In this document: piece after piece, positions 44,255 through 54,343 of the stretch
Layout of the letters: each line of letters opens with the position of its first letter
How positions within the stretch are numbered: position 1 is the first letter of the stretch
Source of the DNA: Moorella humiferrea
GTDB taxonomy: Bacteria > Bacillota > DSM-521 > Neomoorellales > Neomoorellaceae
Assembly: GCF_039233145.1 (NCBI RefSeq)
Contig: NZ_CP136419.1
Span: 656,001-720,000, forward strand
Length of the DNA stretch: 64,000 nt
Direction of reading: 5' to 3'
Made by a program: the position numbers and the translations under genes
Notes under the pieces: model-generated
What the model was told of the DNA's origin: nothing
The model's input: only the letters and a program-made list of their open reading frames with translations
Database searches by the model: none

Positions 44255-44695
44255 CTTTTTACAGGCAAGATGTCGGGGCATTTCTTCTTTGCCGATGAGT
44301 ATTACGGGTACGACGATGCCCTCTATACAGCAGCGAGGCTCCTGCGCCTTCTATCCCGGGAGGAAAGGCCGCTGTCTGGGCTCCTGGCGAGCGTGCCCCG
44401 GTACTGCGCTACCCCTGAGACACGTATCCCCTGTGCTGACGAATGTAAAGCGGAGGTAGTCTCCGGCGTGATAGAGTATTTCAGGCAGAAGGGCTATGAG
44501 GTTATCGACGTGGACGGCGCCAGGGTCATCTTCCCTGGAGGCTGAGGCCTGGTGCGGGCGTCGAACACCCAGCCTGTCCTAGTAGCCAGGTGTGAGGCCC
44601 GAACGCGGGAGGACTTGCAAAAAATATGCGCCATCATAAAGGCAGCCCTTAAGGAATTTCCACCCGTTGGTGCCTTCGAGTGGGAACTGCCATAA
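44255..44695 (+). pseudogene. Phosphomannomutase C-terminal fragment with internal stop
   Basis: The frame encodes GKMSGHFFFADEYYGYDDAL, the substrate loop of phosphomannomutase/phosphoglucomutase, through VIFPGG, then TGA at 44543. It continues in the same frame as GLVRASNTQPVLVARCEA to a stop at 44693. The TGA sits where family members usually have Trp, so TGG to TGA is the likely change. The N-terminal ~300 residues with the phosphoserine are absent, so the gene is dead regardless. Confidence 0.85.
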
Positions 44696-44767
44696 AGCGG
44701 GGGCAGGATTTTAAGTCTAGGCCCTTTCCCTTAACAGGCTTGCCTTTTTGGAAAGGCTCATCCATAA

Positions 44768-45922
44768 GTGGCAGGGGTTGAGAGGTTGACTAACTCAAAA
44801 GGCAGGATTTTGTTTCTCGCCACTGTTTACACCCACCTGGCCGCTTTTCACCTGCCTTTCATGCAGCTTTTGCAAAGTAAAGGATATGAGGTGCACGCGG
44901 CGGCCTCCTCAGATCAGGGGAGAAAGGAAGAGGTGGAGGCTATAGGTGTGAGATGCTGGGAAATACCTTTTTCCCGCTCGCCCTATAGCCTTAAAAATTG
45001 GCGCGCTTTCAGGGAATTAGGCCGGCTGTTTAAAGCTTGCCGGTTTGATCTCATCCATGTCCACACCCCGGTAGCCAGTTTTTTGGGGAGATATCTGGCC
45101 AGGGTTACGGGGCAGGGACCTGTGCTCTATACCGCCCACGGCTTCCACTTTTACTGGGGCGCGTCTTTACGGAACTGGCTCCTTTACTACCCTGCCGAGC
45201 GGCTGGCGGCCCGGTGGACGGACGGGCTGATAGTGATGAACAGGGAAGATTACGATAGCGCAGTTAAAATGGGCTTCAGGCCGGGGAAAAACCTCTTTTA
45301 TGTGCACGGCGTAGGGGTGGACCTGAAGAAGTTTGCCGGGGGTACTGGTAGCATCAATATCCGGGAAAGGCTGGGGTTGGGTAAAAACGATATAGTGGTA
45401 ACTTGCGTGGCTGAATTTTCAACCGTAAAGAATCATGCTTTTTTGCTAGAGGCATGGTCTAGATTTATTGCCAGAACAAAAGATACCTCTCTCTGGCTGG
45501 CCGGTGACGGGTATTTACGGCCTTATTTTGAACGGCTGGTGCTAGAAAAAAGGATTGGCAGGGTTCATTTCCTAAAGTTTTGCCGCGATATACCCCAGGT
45601 CTTGCAGGAGACGGATATCTTCGTCCTGGTCTCCCGGCGCGAAGGCCTCCCCAGATCCCTTATGGAAGCCATGGCCGCGGGCAAGCCGGTGGTGGCGAGC
45701 AACGTGCGCGGCAACCGGGATCTGGTAGACCACGGCCGGACGGGGTTCCTGGTGGAGCTGGACGACGTAGAGGGGCTGGTTGGCTATTTGGAACTGCTGG
45801 CCCGGGATGAAAACCTGCGCCTGGCCTTGGGTAGAGCGGGCCGGGAGAAGATTGGCGATTATTCCCTTGACAAAGTGCTCGCCGAGATGGATGCTGTTTA
45901 TAGCCGCTATTTACCAGGTTAA
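44768..45922 (+). CDS. GT4 glycosyltransferase
   Basis: This is a 384-residue GT-B enzyme with ILFLATVYTHLAAFHLPFM at the N-terminus, HTPVASFLGRYLAR and the C-terminal motif SRREGLPRSLMEAMAAGKPV. It is typical of EPS/capsule GT4 enzymes acting early on the lipid-linked sugar made by the neighbouring sugar transferase. GTG at 44768 and TTG at 44786 (with AGGGG seven bases upstream) are both possible starts. Confidence 0.9.
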   Translation: MAGVERLTNSKGRILFLATVYTHLAAFHLPFMQLLQSKGYEVHAAASSDQGRKEEVEAIGVRCWEIPFSRSPYSLKNWRAFRELGRLFKACRFDLIHVHTPVASFLGRYLARVTGQGPVLYTAHGFHFYWGASLRNWLLYYPAERLAARWTDGLIVMNREDYDSAVKMGFRPGKNLFYVHGVGVDLKKFAGGTGSINIRERLGLGKNDIVVTCVAEFSTVKNHAFLLEAWSRFIARTKDTSLWLAGDGYLRPYFERLVLEKRIGRVHFLKFCRDIPQVLQETDIFVLVSRREGLPRSLMEAMAAGKPVVASNVRGNRDLVDHGRTGFLVELDDVEGLVGYLELLARDENLRLALGRAGREKIGDYSLDKVLAEMDAVYSRYLPG

Positions 45923-45963
45923 GAACGCGTAGCTTCTGCTCGTCTCGGGGGAGGGATGGGATT

Positions 45964-47310
45964 TTGCGCTGGACAAAGGTGGTAAAAATAGCCGGGGATC
46001 TTTTTTTAGTTAACTTCAGCTTCTGGTTGGCTTTCTGGCTCCGCTTCGGTGGCAGCATTCCTGCTGTTAACTGGCACGCCTACCGGACGATTGCCATCTG
46101 GATTACCCTGGCGGCCTTTGTCTTTTTTTACAGCTACGGGCTCTACGTCGGCGGCCGTTACCGCTGGATAGAGATCTTTGCCGCCCTGGTCTGGGTGGTG
46201 GCTTTGACTATCCTCAGCGGCCTGGGCATTTCATACATGCTGCAAAAGTATGCCTTCCCCCGCTCGGTGTTTCTCCTGACTGCACCAATCCAGCTCGCGC
46301 TTTTGAGCATCTGGCGGTATGCTGTCTGGCGCTGCTCTATCTGGTTACAGGGAACCCTTACGCTGGTTGTTGTTGGTCCTGCGGTTACAGCTTGCCAGCG
46401 GGCACGGCAGGTTGCCCGGGAAGACAACCGCCTCTACCAGGTGGCGGGTCTGGTAGTCGAGGGCGGTTCGACAATGTCTGAGATAGAGTTTCCAGTGCTG
46501 GGAACTTATCATGAACTTCCTCAAGCCCTTGATGCCAGCCGGCCCGGGGCGGTACTATTTTGCGATGGGATTCCCTTGGAATATCGCGAAATGATGCTGA
46601 AAGAAATTATGGCTCGTAATCTGCCCGCTTTTATAGTTCCTGATATCTATGAAATCTTTTTAGCCCAAGCCCGCCTGGGACAGCTCGACGGCATCCCTGT
46701 TTTTCGGGTGGACGGCTTTATAGCTGTGCCTTCACGCGCCTGGAAGCGTGCCTTCGATATTGCCCTGTCCCTATGTCTGTCCATAATAGCCGTACCCTTG
46801 ATTTTGCTGGCGGCCCTGGCGATAAAAATAGAATCTCCCCGGGGACCGGTTTTTTACCGCCAGCAGCGGGTGGGCCAGGGAGGCCGGGTGTTCCAGTTAA
46901 TCAAATTGCGGACCATGATACCTAACGCTGAAAAGGATACCGGTCCGGTACTGGCCACGGCCGGCGACCCGCGCCTGACCCGGGTGGGCCGGATTCTAAG
47001 GGCCACTCGCATTGACGAGCTACCCCAGCTCTGGAATGTCCTTAAAGGTGAAATGAGTTTCATCGGCCCCCGGCCGGAGCGGCCGATCTTTGTGGAGCAG
47101 TTCAGAAAAGAAGTGCCGGGCTACGACTGGCGCCACCAGTTGAAAGTCGGCATCACCGGCCTGGCCCAGGTCCAGGGGCGCTACAGCACCACCCCGGCCG
47201 ATAAACTGCGTTATGACCTGCTCTATGCGAAAACCATCTCGCCTTTAAGCGACGCCCAGATTCTTTTACATACCCTGAAAGTCATGCTCATGCGCGATAA
47301 AGCATCATAG
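45964..47310 (+). CDS. Polyprenyl-phosphate sugar phosphotransferase (bacterial sugar transferase)
   Basis: This 448-residue membrane enzyme starts polysaccharide assembly by transferring a sugar-1-phosphate to undecaprenyl phosphate. Four N-terminal membrane helices are followed by a CoA-binding-like domain and a fifth hydrophobic segment (residues ~262-285). The catalytic domain has IKLRTMIPNAE, RIDELPQLWNVLKGEMSFIG and RPERPIF. It starts at TTG after GGGGGAGGGA. Position upstream of galE suggests a hexose-phosphate substrate. Confidence 0.92.
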   Translation: MRWTKVVKIAGDLFLVNFSFWLAFWLRFGGSIPAVNWHAYRTIAIWITLAAFVFFYSYGLYVGGRYRWIEIFAALVWVVALTILSGLGISYMLQKYAFPRSVFLLTAPIQLALLSIWRYAVWRCSIWLQGTLTLVVVGPAVTACQRARQVAREDNRLYQVAGLVVEGGSTMSEIEFPVLGTYHELPQALDASRPGAVLFCDGIPLEYREMMLKEIMARNLPAFIVPDIYEIFLAQARLGQLDGIPVFRVDGFIAVPSRAWKRAFDIALSLCLSIIAVPLILLAALAIKIESPRGPVFYRQQRVGQGGRVFQLIKLRTMIPNAEKDTGPVLATAGDPRLTRVGRILRATRIDELPQLWNVLKGEMSFIGPRPERPIFVEQFRKEVPGYDWRHQLKVGITGLAQVQGRYSTTPADKLRYDLLYAKTISPLSDAQILLHTLKVMLMRDKAS

Positions 47311-48315
<1,005 letters not shown>

Positions 48316-48532
48316 TAGTAGCTCTTGGATTTTGCCGGAGGAAAAGATGGGTGAAGATACGGCCCGTCAGGGGCATAGACAGGGGACCTCGTCAGAGGCA
48401 GGAATAGGCCCGGCAGGGTCGGCAGGAGCTTCACGGTTTGGCTGGGAAGTTTAGAGAAATAAGTAAAAGACCGGCACTGTTAAGACGGGCCGGTCCTGGG
48501 AAGCCAGGGTAATCCTCTATCCAGAGGGCGTA
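48316..48532. other. Spacer after galE
   Basis: No gene. Holds the leftward hairpin at 48466-48495. Confidence 0.4.
48466..48495 (-). terminator. Terminator for the Rpn-type gene, copy 1
   Basis: On the minus strand GACCGGC and GCCGGTC form a 7-bp stem followed by TTTTAC. A longer version ends copy 2 at 55310. Confidence 0.6.
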
Positions 48533-49393
48533 TCAATGTTTAATATCAAGGACCTTCAACAGTTCATCCTCGCTGGTGATGTCAAGTATCTTTTCAGCCA
48601 GGTCATCTAGCTGCTCCACTGATAAAGTCTTTATCTTCGCTTCCACTTCAGAAGAAATGGTACCCAGGCGTTTCCTTAGCTGTCTTAAAAGTATTTCCTG
48701 CCTGCCTTCCTGCCTGCCTTCCTGCCTGCCCTGCTGCCAGCCTTTTAAATGCCAGGATGTGGTTAATTCCATAACCCTTTGCACCTCCTCGGGTTGAAGT
48801 TCTTCCGGCAACTTCTCTTGCAAGGTTTTTTCTTCTTCGGGGTTTAATACCAGGTAGCTTTCAAAAAAGGCGGTTATCAGTTCCATCCTTGCTGGGTCCA
48901 ACTGCATTCTGCACCCGTTCCCGGGGCGAATAGTCCATCTTGCTTAACAATGCCGCTGCTACGGGGTTGGTGCTGTTGAGGTACTGCCGCCATGGGAGTC
49001 TCTTGAGCTGTAATTTGTAGAACTCGAATTGCAGGACCTTGAGAAAAGGAAACTCTACTTCATGCCGGTTGGTTTCTTCTGCCTTACTGTCATGGGCAAA
49101 GACGGCGATGGGCAGCACCTTATGAACATGCGCCGGGCGAAGTCGGCTTGCCGGTAAGCCTGGGGTTCGATATGGACCAGGACGCAGCCGTCTTCGCCTT
49201 TGACTTTTACTTCCGCCAGGATATCCACGTAGTGCTTGTCGCCGGCGGTAATATCGGTTATAACTTCCTGGGTTAAAAACCTGGTATTCGTATAATCGAT
49301 TAAAGCATGGGCTTTAGGGAAAAAGAGCTCCATAACCTCCCGGAAAAAGGTGGTCAGCAGTTCTTTGAACAAGCGGTCGTGATCAATGGACAT
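48533..49393 (-). pseudogene. Rpn/DUF4351 nuclease-like gene, copy 1, frameshifted
   Basis: From 49393 the frame encodes the start of a PD-(D/E)XK Rpn-family protein (DRLFKELLTTFFREVMELFF; VDILAEVKVKG; VLVHIEPQAY). Compared with copy 2, ~35 bp are lost near 49125, causing a shift. The next piece (VLPIAVFAHDSKAEETNRHE) runs to ~48930, where another deletion shifts into the C-terminal DUF4351 part ending KVLDIKH. A run of GRQE repeats is encoded near 48720. Family members act in recombination-promoting or transposase-like roles. Confidence 0.85.
48696..48745. repeat. 12-bp tandem repeat inside the Rpn-type gene
   Basis: Units of TTCCTGCCTGCC occur about three to four times in tandem and encode GRQE repeats on the minus strand. 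Unit number could vary between strains. Confidence 0.75.
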
Positions 49394-49509
49394 TGGCAGT
49401 TTCTCCTGTTTTTCTTTATTTTACTTGAGAGGACCTGGGTTGAGCAAGGGTTATTTTTTTAATATATTGGCAAAGGTCCGGCCCCGGAACTGCAGTCCCG
49501 TCCAGTTCC

Positions 49510-49656
49510 CCAGGCGATCCTGCCGATGTGATTATTGTCCTCTCGGGTGAACAGGGCGAACGGTGGGCTATCAGCACCTATGAAAACGCCCTTTACAGCC
49601 TTATGGCTCCAGGACCGGGGGATAGAAGTGGTGGGCCTGGATATCCTTATCCTTAC
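49510..49656 (+). pseudogene. ydcF fragments, copy 1
   Basis: [13 protein letters not shown] is the conserved start of the YdcF (DUF218) catalytic domain. It is followed, after a deletion, by a scrap that matches the YdcF C-terminal part at 56190-56222 (LQDRGIEVVGL). Upstream ~50 bp match 55918-55975. Confidence 0.65.
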
Positions 49657-50040
49657 GTTATTTCAACGCCGCCGGGGTGTCGCCGGCAGGGGATATTGGG
49701 GACGGCGGTGCGGGACTACATCCACGTCGACGACCTAGCGGCAGCCCAAATCCTGGCCCTGGCTTCCCTGGAGCAGGGCAGCACTACGGCGGCCTATAAC
49801 CTTGGCAGCGGCCGGGGCTATTCGGTTCTGGAGGTAATAAAAGCGGCGGAAAAGGTGACGGGGCAGAAAGTACCTTACCGTGGCGGTCCCCCCCGGCCCG
49901 GCGACCCGGCGGTGCTAGTAGCCTCGGCAGAAAAAGCCATGGCGGAGTTAGGGTGGCGGCCGCGGTATACCGAACTGGAGGACATCATTGCTACTGCCTG
50001 GCAGTGGCACCGCCGCAGGCCGCGAGGTTATTCTCAAGGT
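49657..50040 (+). pseudogene. galE C-terminal fragment F1
   Basis: The nucleotides encode RYFNAAG-type sequence, an internal deletion with frame change, then VRDYIHVDDLAAAQILAL, YNLGSGRGYSVLEVIKAAEK and a C-terminal segment ending WQWHRRRPRGY. These belong to the C-terminal half of a UDP-hexose 4-epimerase. The NAD-binding half is missing. Confidence 0.85.
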
Positions 50041-50513
50041 ATCATTTTTTCCAGGATGTCGAGGGGGCGGTAAAAATGATGCAACTCAGGCTGTTTCTCT
50101 TCAAGTTCCGGCAGGTAAATTTGCCTTAACCATATCTTGGTGCATAAGGCCACATCCATCTCTAGTTGACAATTTTGGAGATAGTTTTTAAAGAAGGCGT
50201 CCAGCACCAGTCGCTCCCAGAAAAAATTCACCATATAAGGGATGCCGTAATGCCCCTAACAGTGCCTAGCTCATCTTCGTTAAGGAATACCCGCGGCTTA
50301 TTAATAAAAGCCAGGGCCAACTAGAACAGCCGTTCGTCATACGTTACCTACCACTTTCCCTAGGGATAGGGGTAGGCACCATCTCTTCATTCTCAACGTT
50401 TTCACGAAGACTGGATTACTTTTACTTTAGAACAAGTGTTCAGATTTACTTTGCATAGTTGATCATTTTTTGTATTGACAAACGTAGTTTTCGAGAGGGT
50501 GGTGTAAGGGGGC
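50041..50513. other. Region without a recognised gene
   Basis: Leftward frames at 50034-50234 (LVLDAFFKNYLQNCQLEMDV) suggest a small relic of a DUF4351/Rpn-type or unrelated protein, but nothing can be assigned. Promoter-like AT-rich sequence precedes the HNH gene. Confidence 0.35.
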
Positions 50514-51470
50514 GTGTTTAGGTGCATTATTTGTCTAAGAGAGCTAGATAACGCAACTGCCAGTGAGGAGCACATTTTTCCGGAAGCGCTTGGGGGAAAC
50601 ATTACTATCAAAAACGTGTGCCGGGAGTGTAATTCCAAACTTGGCAGATATGTGGACGCTCCCTTAATCAACAATTGGTTGATTGAAGCGAAGCGGATGC
50701 TACTTTGTTTGCCGGGAAAGAGTGGAAAGATTCCCAATCCTTTAGAAAAGGGATACATTGCCGGTGATCCGCAACACGAAGTTCGTTATGAATTCGATAG
50801 TAGCGGCAAACCAAAAAGACTCTATACGGTGCCGAAGGTCATCCGTGAGGAAATCGATACGGGAGAGCGTATACGAATTATCCTGGACAAAAGCGACGAA
50901 AATAGACTACCTATTATCCTGGAGAAAATCGCTCAGAGGGCGAAAAATAAGAGCTTGAGGATGGAGTTGCTCTCACGGAAGGAAGTACATGTTGAACATC
51001 CAACGATGGAACTGAATTTCACATTCAATCTGTGGGACTGGCAACGGGGCCTGCTCAAAATCGTCTATGAGCTGGCCTGCATGGAGTTGGGGCCAGAGTA
51101 CTTGGAAGACCCTACCGCGGCGAAATTTCGTGCAATTCTCCGGCCAGAAACCCTTAGCCGAGAGCAAGCTTTACAGCAAGGCCTAAAGGGGACTATCCGC
51201 ATTCTCGGGGGTGAAAAGCCGCTGCTTTTCCTCGTGGATAATCCAGATTGGATGGTTGGTGGACTACTGGCCACGGGCAGTAGCATTTGCGGTTATGTGA
51301 ACCTCTTTAACATTTTCGAAGGCAGTATTGTGGTTACCGTGGAGCGGGAAAAATACTGGACGCGCCAGGATAATGGAATCATATGGGTGATAGATGTTCC
51401 CAATAAATCGGCCTCCAGGAACACCCTGATGGAACTTGTCATGGCGTTCACTGCGGAGTCCTTTGAATAG
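50514..51470 (+). CDS. HNH endonuclease-domain protein
   Basis: This 318-residue protein has an N-terminal HNH-type zinc/nuclease motif: CIIC (4-7), EEHIFPEALGG with His20, and CRECNSKLG (36-44). The remaining ~270 residues are an uncharacterised alpha/beta domain found with this HNH_5-like module. Such stand-alone proteins occur in defence and mobile regions, and their DNA targets are unknown. It starts at GTG after AAGGGGGC. It is flanked by galE fragments F1 and F2, so it looks like inserted cargo. Confidence 0.75.
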   Translation: MFRCIICLRELDNATASEEHIFPEALGGNITIKNVCRECNSKLGRYVDAPLINNWLIEAKRMLLCLPGKSGKIPNPLEKGYIAGDPQHEVRYEFDSSGKPKRLYTVPKVIREEIDTGERIRIILDKSDENRLPIILEKIAQRAKNKSLRMELLSRKEVHVEHPTMELNFTFNLWDWQRGLLKIVYELACMELGPEYLEDPTAAKFRAILRPETLSREQALQQGLKGTIRILGGEKPLLFLVDNPDWMVGGLLATGSSICGYVNLFNIFEGSIVVTVEREKYWTRQDNGIIWVIDVPNKSASRNTLMELVMAFTAESFE

Positions 51471-51616
51471 ATGGCCGTGGGCGGATATACTGTAGCTAGT
51501 GCCATACCAGTTACATACTAAATGGCATTAATTGGTAGCATGAAGATCAATACAGGCATTAGCAACTTCCTTTAACTTCCTGCTAGACCAGTGCAATAAA
51601 AAAGTATCATACTGGA

Positions 51617-51901
51617 GCCCTGGAAGCCCTGGAGCAGGGCAGCCCCACGGCGGCCTATAACCTGGGCACCGGCCGGGGCTATTCGGTTCTGGAGGTAATA
51701 AAAGCGGCGGAAAAGGTGACGGGGAAAAAGGTGCCCTACCGTATCGGTCCCCGGCGGCTCGGCGACCCGGCGGTGCTGGTAGCCTCGGTAGGAAAAGCCA
51801 TGGCGGAGTTAGGCTGGCGACCGCGGTATACCGAACTGGAGGACATTATTACTACGGCCTGGCAGTGGCACCGTCGCAAGCCGCGGGGATTTAACGGTTA
51901 A
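51617..51901 (+). pseudogene. galE C-terminal fragment F2
   Basis: Encodes the same galE segment as F1 (GRGYSVLEVIKAAEKVTGKK onward, ending RRKPRGFNG). It begins inside ALEALEQG without the preceding catalytic part. The ~35 bp after its stop match those after F4. Confidence 0.85.
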
Positions 51902-52043
51902 GTTATACCACGGTCATAGGGGAGCAGATGCGGCAGGATGGTCGGGTGTTTAAAGAAGAAACAGATACCAGATTGAGTTGGAGACGTTTTTGGGGTATAA
52001 TCTTACAGAATATAATTGATATTACCCTTGGGCCTTAGGAGTG

Positions 52044-52313
52044 ATGGCATTGCTACAGGTTAAGAGAAGAGTAGAGCCAGGCGGAAGAATTACCATCGGA
52101 GAAGTATTGAAAATGGCCAAAATTAAACCTGGTGATTGGGTAGAGATTATCCCGGGTACGAACAAGATAACCATTAAGCTGACTAAACGTAGTAAATCAA
52201 AAGGTGCTGTCCTGGCGGCTGCGGGTATCTTAAAGGACCATCCTCAATTGGTTGAGGAGATGTTACGCATCAGGGAGGATGAAGATGATCGATCAGGGGT
52301 CGTACCCGAATAA
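52044..52313 (+). CDS. AbrB/SpoVT-type antitoxin
   Basis: This 89-residue protein has a swapped-hairpin AbrB start (VKRRVEPGGRITIGEVLKMA; KPGDWVEII) and an acidic helical tail. It would bind its own promoter and the PIN-domain toxin encoded immediately after, overlapping by 29 bp. AGGAG precedes the start; ATG 52044 and TTG 52050 are both possible. Confidence 0.85.
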   Translation: MALLQVKRRVEPGGRITIGEVLKMAKIKPGDWVEIIPGTNKITIKLTKRSKSKGAVLAAAGILKDHPQLVEEMLRIREDEDDRSGVVPE

Positions 52314-52719
52314 ATATGTGGTCGATACTAACATAATTATTTATACACTGGCAGGAGTAAAAGCAGCAGTTTGGGCAATGAAGAAACTAGAAGACGACGA
52401 TATAGAAGTCTATTATTCAACAATAGTCGAGGCAGAGCTGTTTTCATTCCATGAACTAACTCTTGAACAAAAATCAAAGATAAGAGGTATTCTGGATATA
52501 GGAGAAATAGTGGAAGTTGATTCTAACGTCGCTCTTAAAGCCGCCAAATTACGCGCCATTAGTAAAAAGGATCATAATCGCAAGCTAAAATTACCAGATG
52601 CCATCGTTGCAGCTACAGCCTTATTATTAGCGGCTGTTTTAGTCACACGGAATGTTGAAGATTTCAAACATCTTCGCAGGCATGGTCTACATTTATACAA
52701 TCCTTTTGAACAAAGATAA
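52285..52719 (+). CDS. PIN-domain (VapC-type) ribonuclease toxin
   Basis: This is a 144-residue PIN-domain protein. Conserved acidic residues are seen in YVVDTNIIIY, STIVEAELFSF, KLPDAIVAATA and VTRNVEDF, the four positions that bind Mg2+/Mn2+. VapC-type toxins cut tRNA or rRNA. It overlaps the AbrB-type antitoxin, and the ATG at 52285 is chosen from the GGGAGG six bases upstream. The pair sits between galE fragments F2 and F3 and appears intact. Confidence 0.88.
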   Translation: MIDQGSYPNKYVVDTNIIIYTLAGVKAAVWAMKKLEDDDIEVYYSTIVEAELFSFHELTLEQKSKIRGILDIGEIVEVDSNVALKAAKLRAISKKDHNRKLKLPDAIVAATALLLAAVLVTRNVEDFKHLRRHGLHLYNPFEQR

Positions 52720-52769
52720 TAGTTAACGGCATACGGCCTTATTTGAGGGTATCCGTTTGAGCTTCTACA

Positions 52770-53160
52770 TCCTTACGTTATTTCAACGCAGCCGGGGCTT
52801 CGCCGGCAGGGGATATTGGGCACGGCGGTGCGGGACTACATCCACGTCGAGGACTTGGCGGCAGCCCACGTATTCGCCCTGGAAGCCCTGGAGCAGGGCG
52901 GTCCTACGGCGGCCGATAACCTTAGCATTGGCCGGGGCTATTCGGTACTGGAGGTAATAAAAGCGGCGGAAAAGGTGACGGGGCAGAAAGTACCTTACCG
53001 TTTCGGTCCCCGGCGGCCCGGCGTCCCGGCGGTGCTGGTAGCCTCGGCAGGAAAAGCCATCGAAGAGATGGGATGGCGGCCGCGATATACTAGTTTGGAG
53101 GAGATTATCGCCACTGCCTGGATGTGGCATAGAAACAAGCCGGGCGGGTATTCTCAAGTT
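52770..53160 (+). pseudogene. galE C-terminal fragment F3
   Basis: Carries the same deletion junction as F1 and F4 (GGGGATATTGGGCACGG), then [20 protein letters not shown] and the epimerase C-terminus. In-frame changes (DNLSIGRGYS, PGVPAVLV) show independent decay. Confidence 0.85.
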
Positions 53161-53165
53161 TATTC

Positions 53166-53330
53166 GCCGGAGGGCCGGTGACGGTGACCCACCCGGAGAT
53201 GACCCGCTACTTTATGATCATCCCTGAGGCGGTGCAGCTCGTTATCCAGGCCGGGGCTTTAGTGAAAAGCGGGGAGATTTTCGTTCTCGACATGGGCGAG
53301 CCGGGAATTAGAGGAATTGCCTATACCCGG
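53166..53330 (+). pseudogene. capD/flaA1-type fragment
   Basis: [20 protein letters not shown], continuing QLVIQAGAL...[11 protein letters not shown], is the C-terminal domain of a polysaccharide-type NDP-sugar dehydratase/epimerase (CapD/FlaA1). It joins F3 directly at the 5' side and another foreign frame at the 3' side. The same segment is found again at 63480. Confidence 0.85.
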
Positions 53331-53640
53331 GAAGGTCGACCTTGTGAATTTCCGCGGGGTAGCCGGGGAATTCGCGCAAAACGCCCATGCCTTCTATGCC
53401 ATTTCTGCCTTGGGGGAACTGTTGGGGGAGTGCGATACTACCTATATATTCGTGGATGAAGCGGAACTGGGCCAGTTGGAATATGCGGGCGCGGCGGTGT
53501 TCAGCCCTTGTACAAAGAGTTGAAAGCGGGGCAGAGCAAGTATTTTTCCCGACCTGGTCATTGCCGACATAGTATGGACATTGGAAAAGTTTTATCGCCA
53601 ACCTAAAGCTATTTTTTGCCTTACTGGTCCAGGTGAATGG
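53317..53640 (+). pseudogene. Fragments of unknown and PIN-type genes
   Basis: One frame ([20 protein letters not shown] and on to [15 protein letters not shown]) reads like real protein but has no recognised family and stops at 53523. Next, DLVIADIVWTLEKFYRQPKA near 53555 resembles the start of a PIN-domain toxin helix. Both are scraps. Confidence 0.4.
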
Positions 53641-53765
53641 TCCTCCAATACTACCCATAAACTGATAGCCTGCTCCGCCTGGTAGTGGGAATAGGTAAGA
53701 ACCCTGTAGTACGGTTGACGCCGGCGCGTAACGGCCGGACACAAGCATTTTTCACGGAGGACAAT

Positions 53766-54287
53766 ATGGTGCGCAAATTACCTAAATACCTGAAGGCGGA
53801 TATTGAACGCGGTTTTATCCTGGCCTATTATGAAATGGTAAAAGGCTGTACGGTGAGCCTGGATATTCCCGGGGAAAATATTGTCCCGGTAGTGGCTTTT
53901 GCCCATAAACCTGGAGAAATTTACGGCATGGATTTTTCCAGTATATATCATTTTGCAGAAAAAGAGAAGCTGCAAACAAGGCTACGCCGGGTGCAGAAAA
54001 AAGTTGCCGCACTCCAACGCTATGCAGAGTTTGCAGCATTGCAAATGGAAATGAAGTATCAGGTGGTCTACGAAATCTGGTGTTTCATGCCGCCCAACAA
54101 ATTAGTGCTTGAAACAGTGAGTAAAGCCAGAGAAGAGGGAATGCCGGTAGAGCTGGTATCTGTACAAGAGGTACATGCCCGCTTAAAGCAGGTAGCCCTT
54201 CTCGAACCCATGGACAAGGACATTATTTACGAGAATGCTTTCCTGTGGGCGGCAAGTCTTTTCCGTAATGCCGGCGCTTGGAAATAG
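53766..54287 (+). CDS. Unknown protein, 173 residues
   Basis: The ATG has ACGGAGGACA upstream and the frame has good codon use. The protein is alpha/beta with a charged coiled stretch near residues 78-100 (LQTRLRRVQKKVAALQRYAE). There is no signal peptide or motif recognised. It lies just before the 294-residue gene and may be its partner. Confidence 0.6.
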   Translation: MVRKLPKYLKADIERGFILAYYEMVKGCTVSLDIPGENIVPVVAFAHKPGEIYGMDFSSIYHFAEKEKLQTRLRRVQKKVAALQRYAEFAALQMEMKYQVVYEIWCFMPPNKLVLETVSKAREEGMPVELVSVQEVHARLKQVALLEPMDKDIIYENAFLWAASLFRNAGAWK

Positions 54288-54343
54288 CCGGATAGCTTAT
54301 TAGGAAAAGAAGCAACTATAATAACCGCAGGGATAGGGTGGGT

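Noticed and set aside
44543-44545. Possible selenocysteine or programmed readthrough at the TGA
   Set aside because: The residue is Trp in the family, the gene lacks its N-terminal two thirds, and no clear hairpin follows; simple decay is enough.
48690-48750. Tandem repeat considered as a CRISPR-like array
   Set aside because: Units are 12 bp, contiguous and in frame with the nuclease-like gene; there are no spacers.
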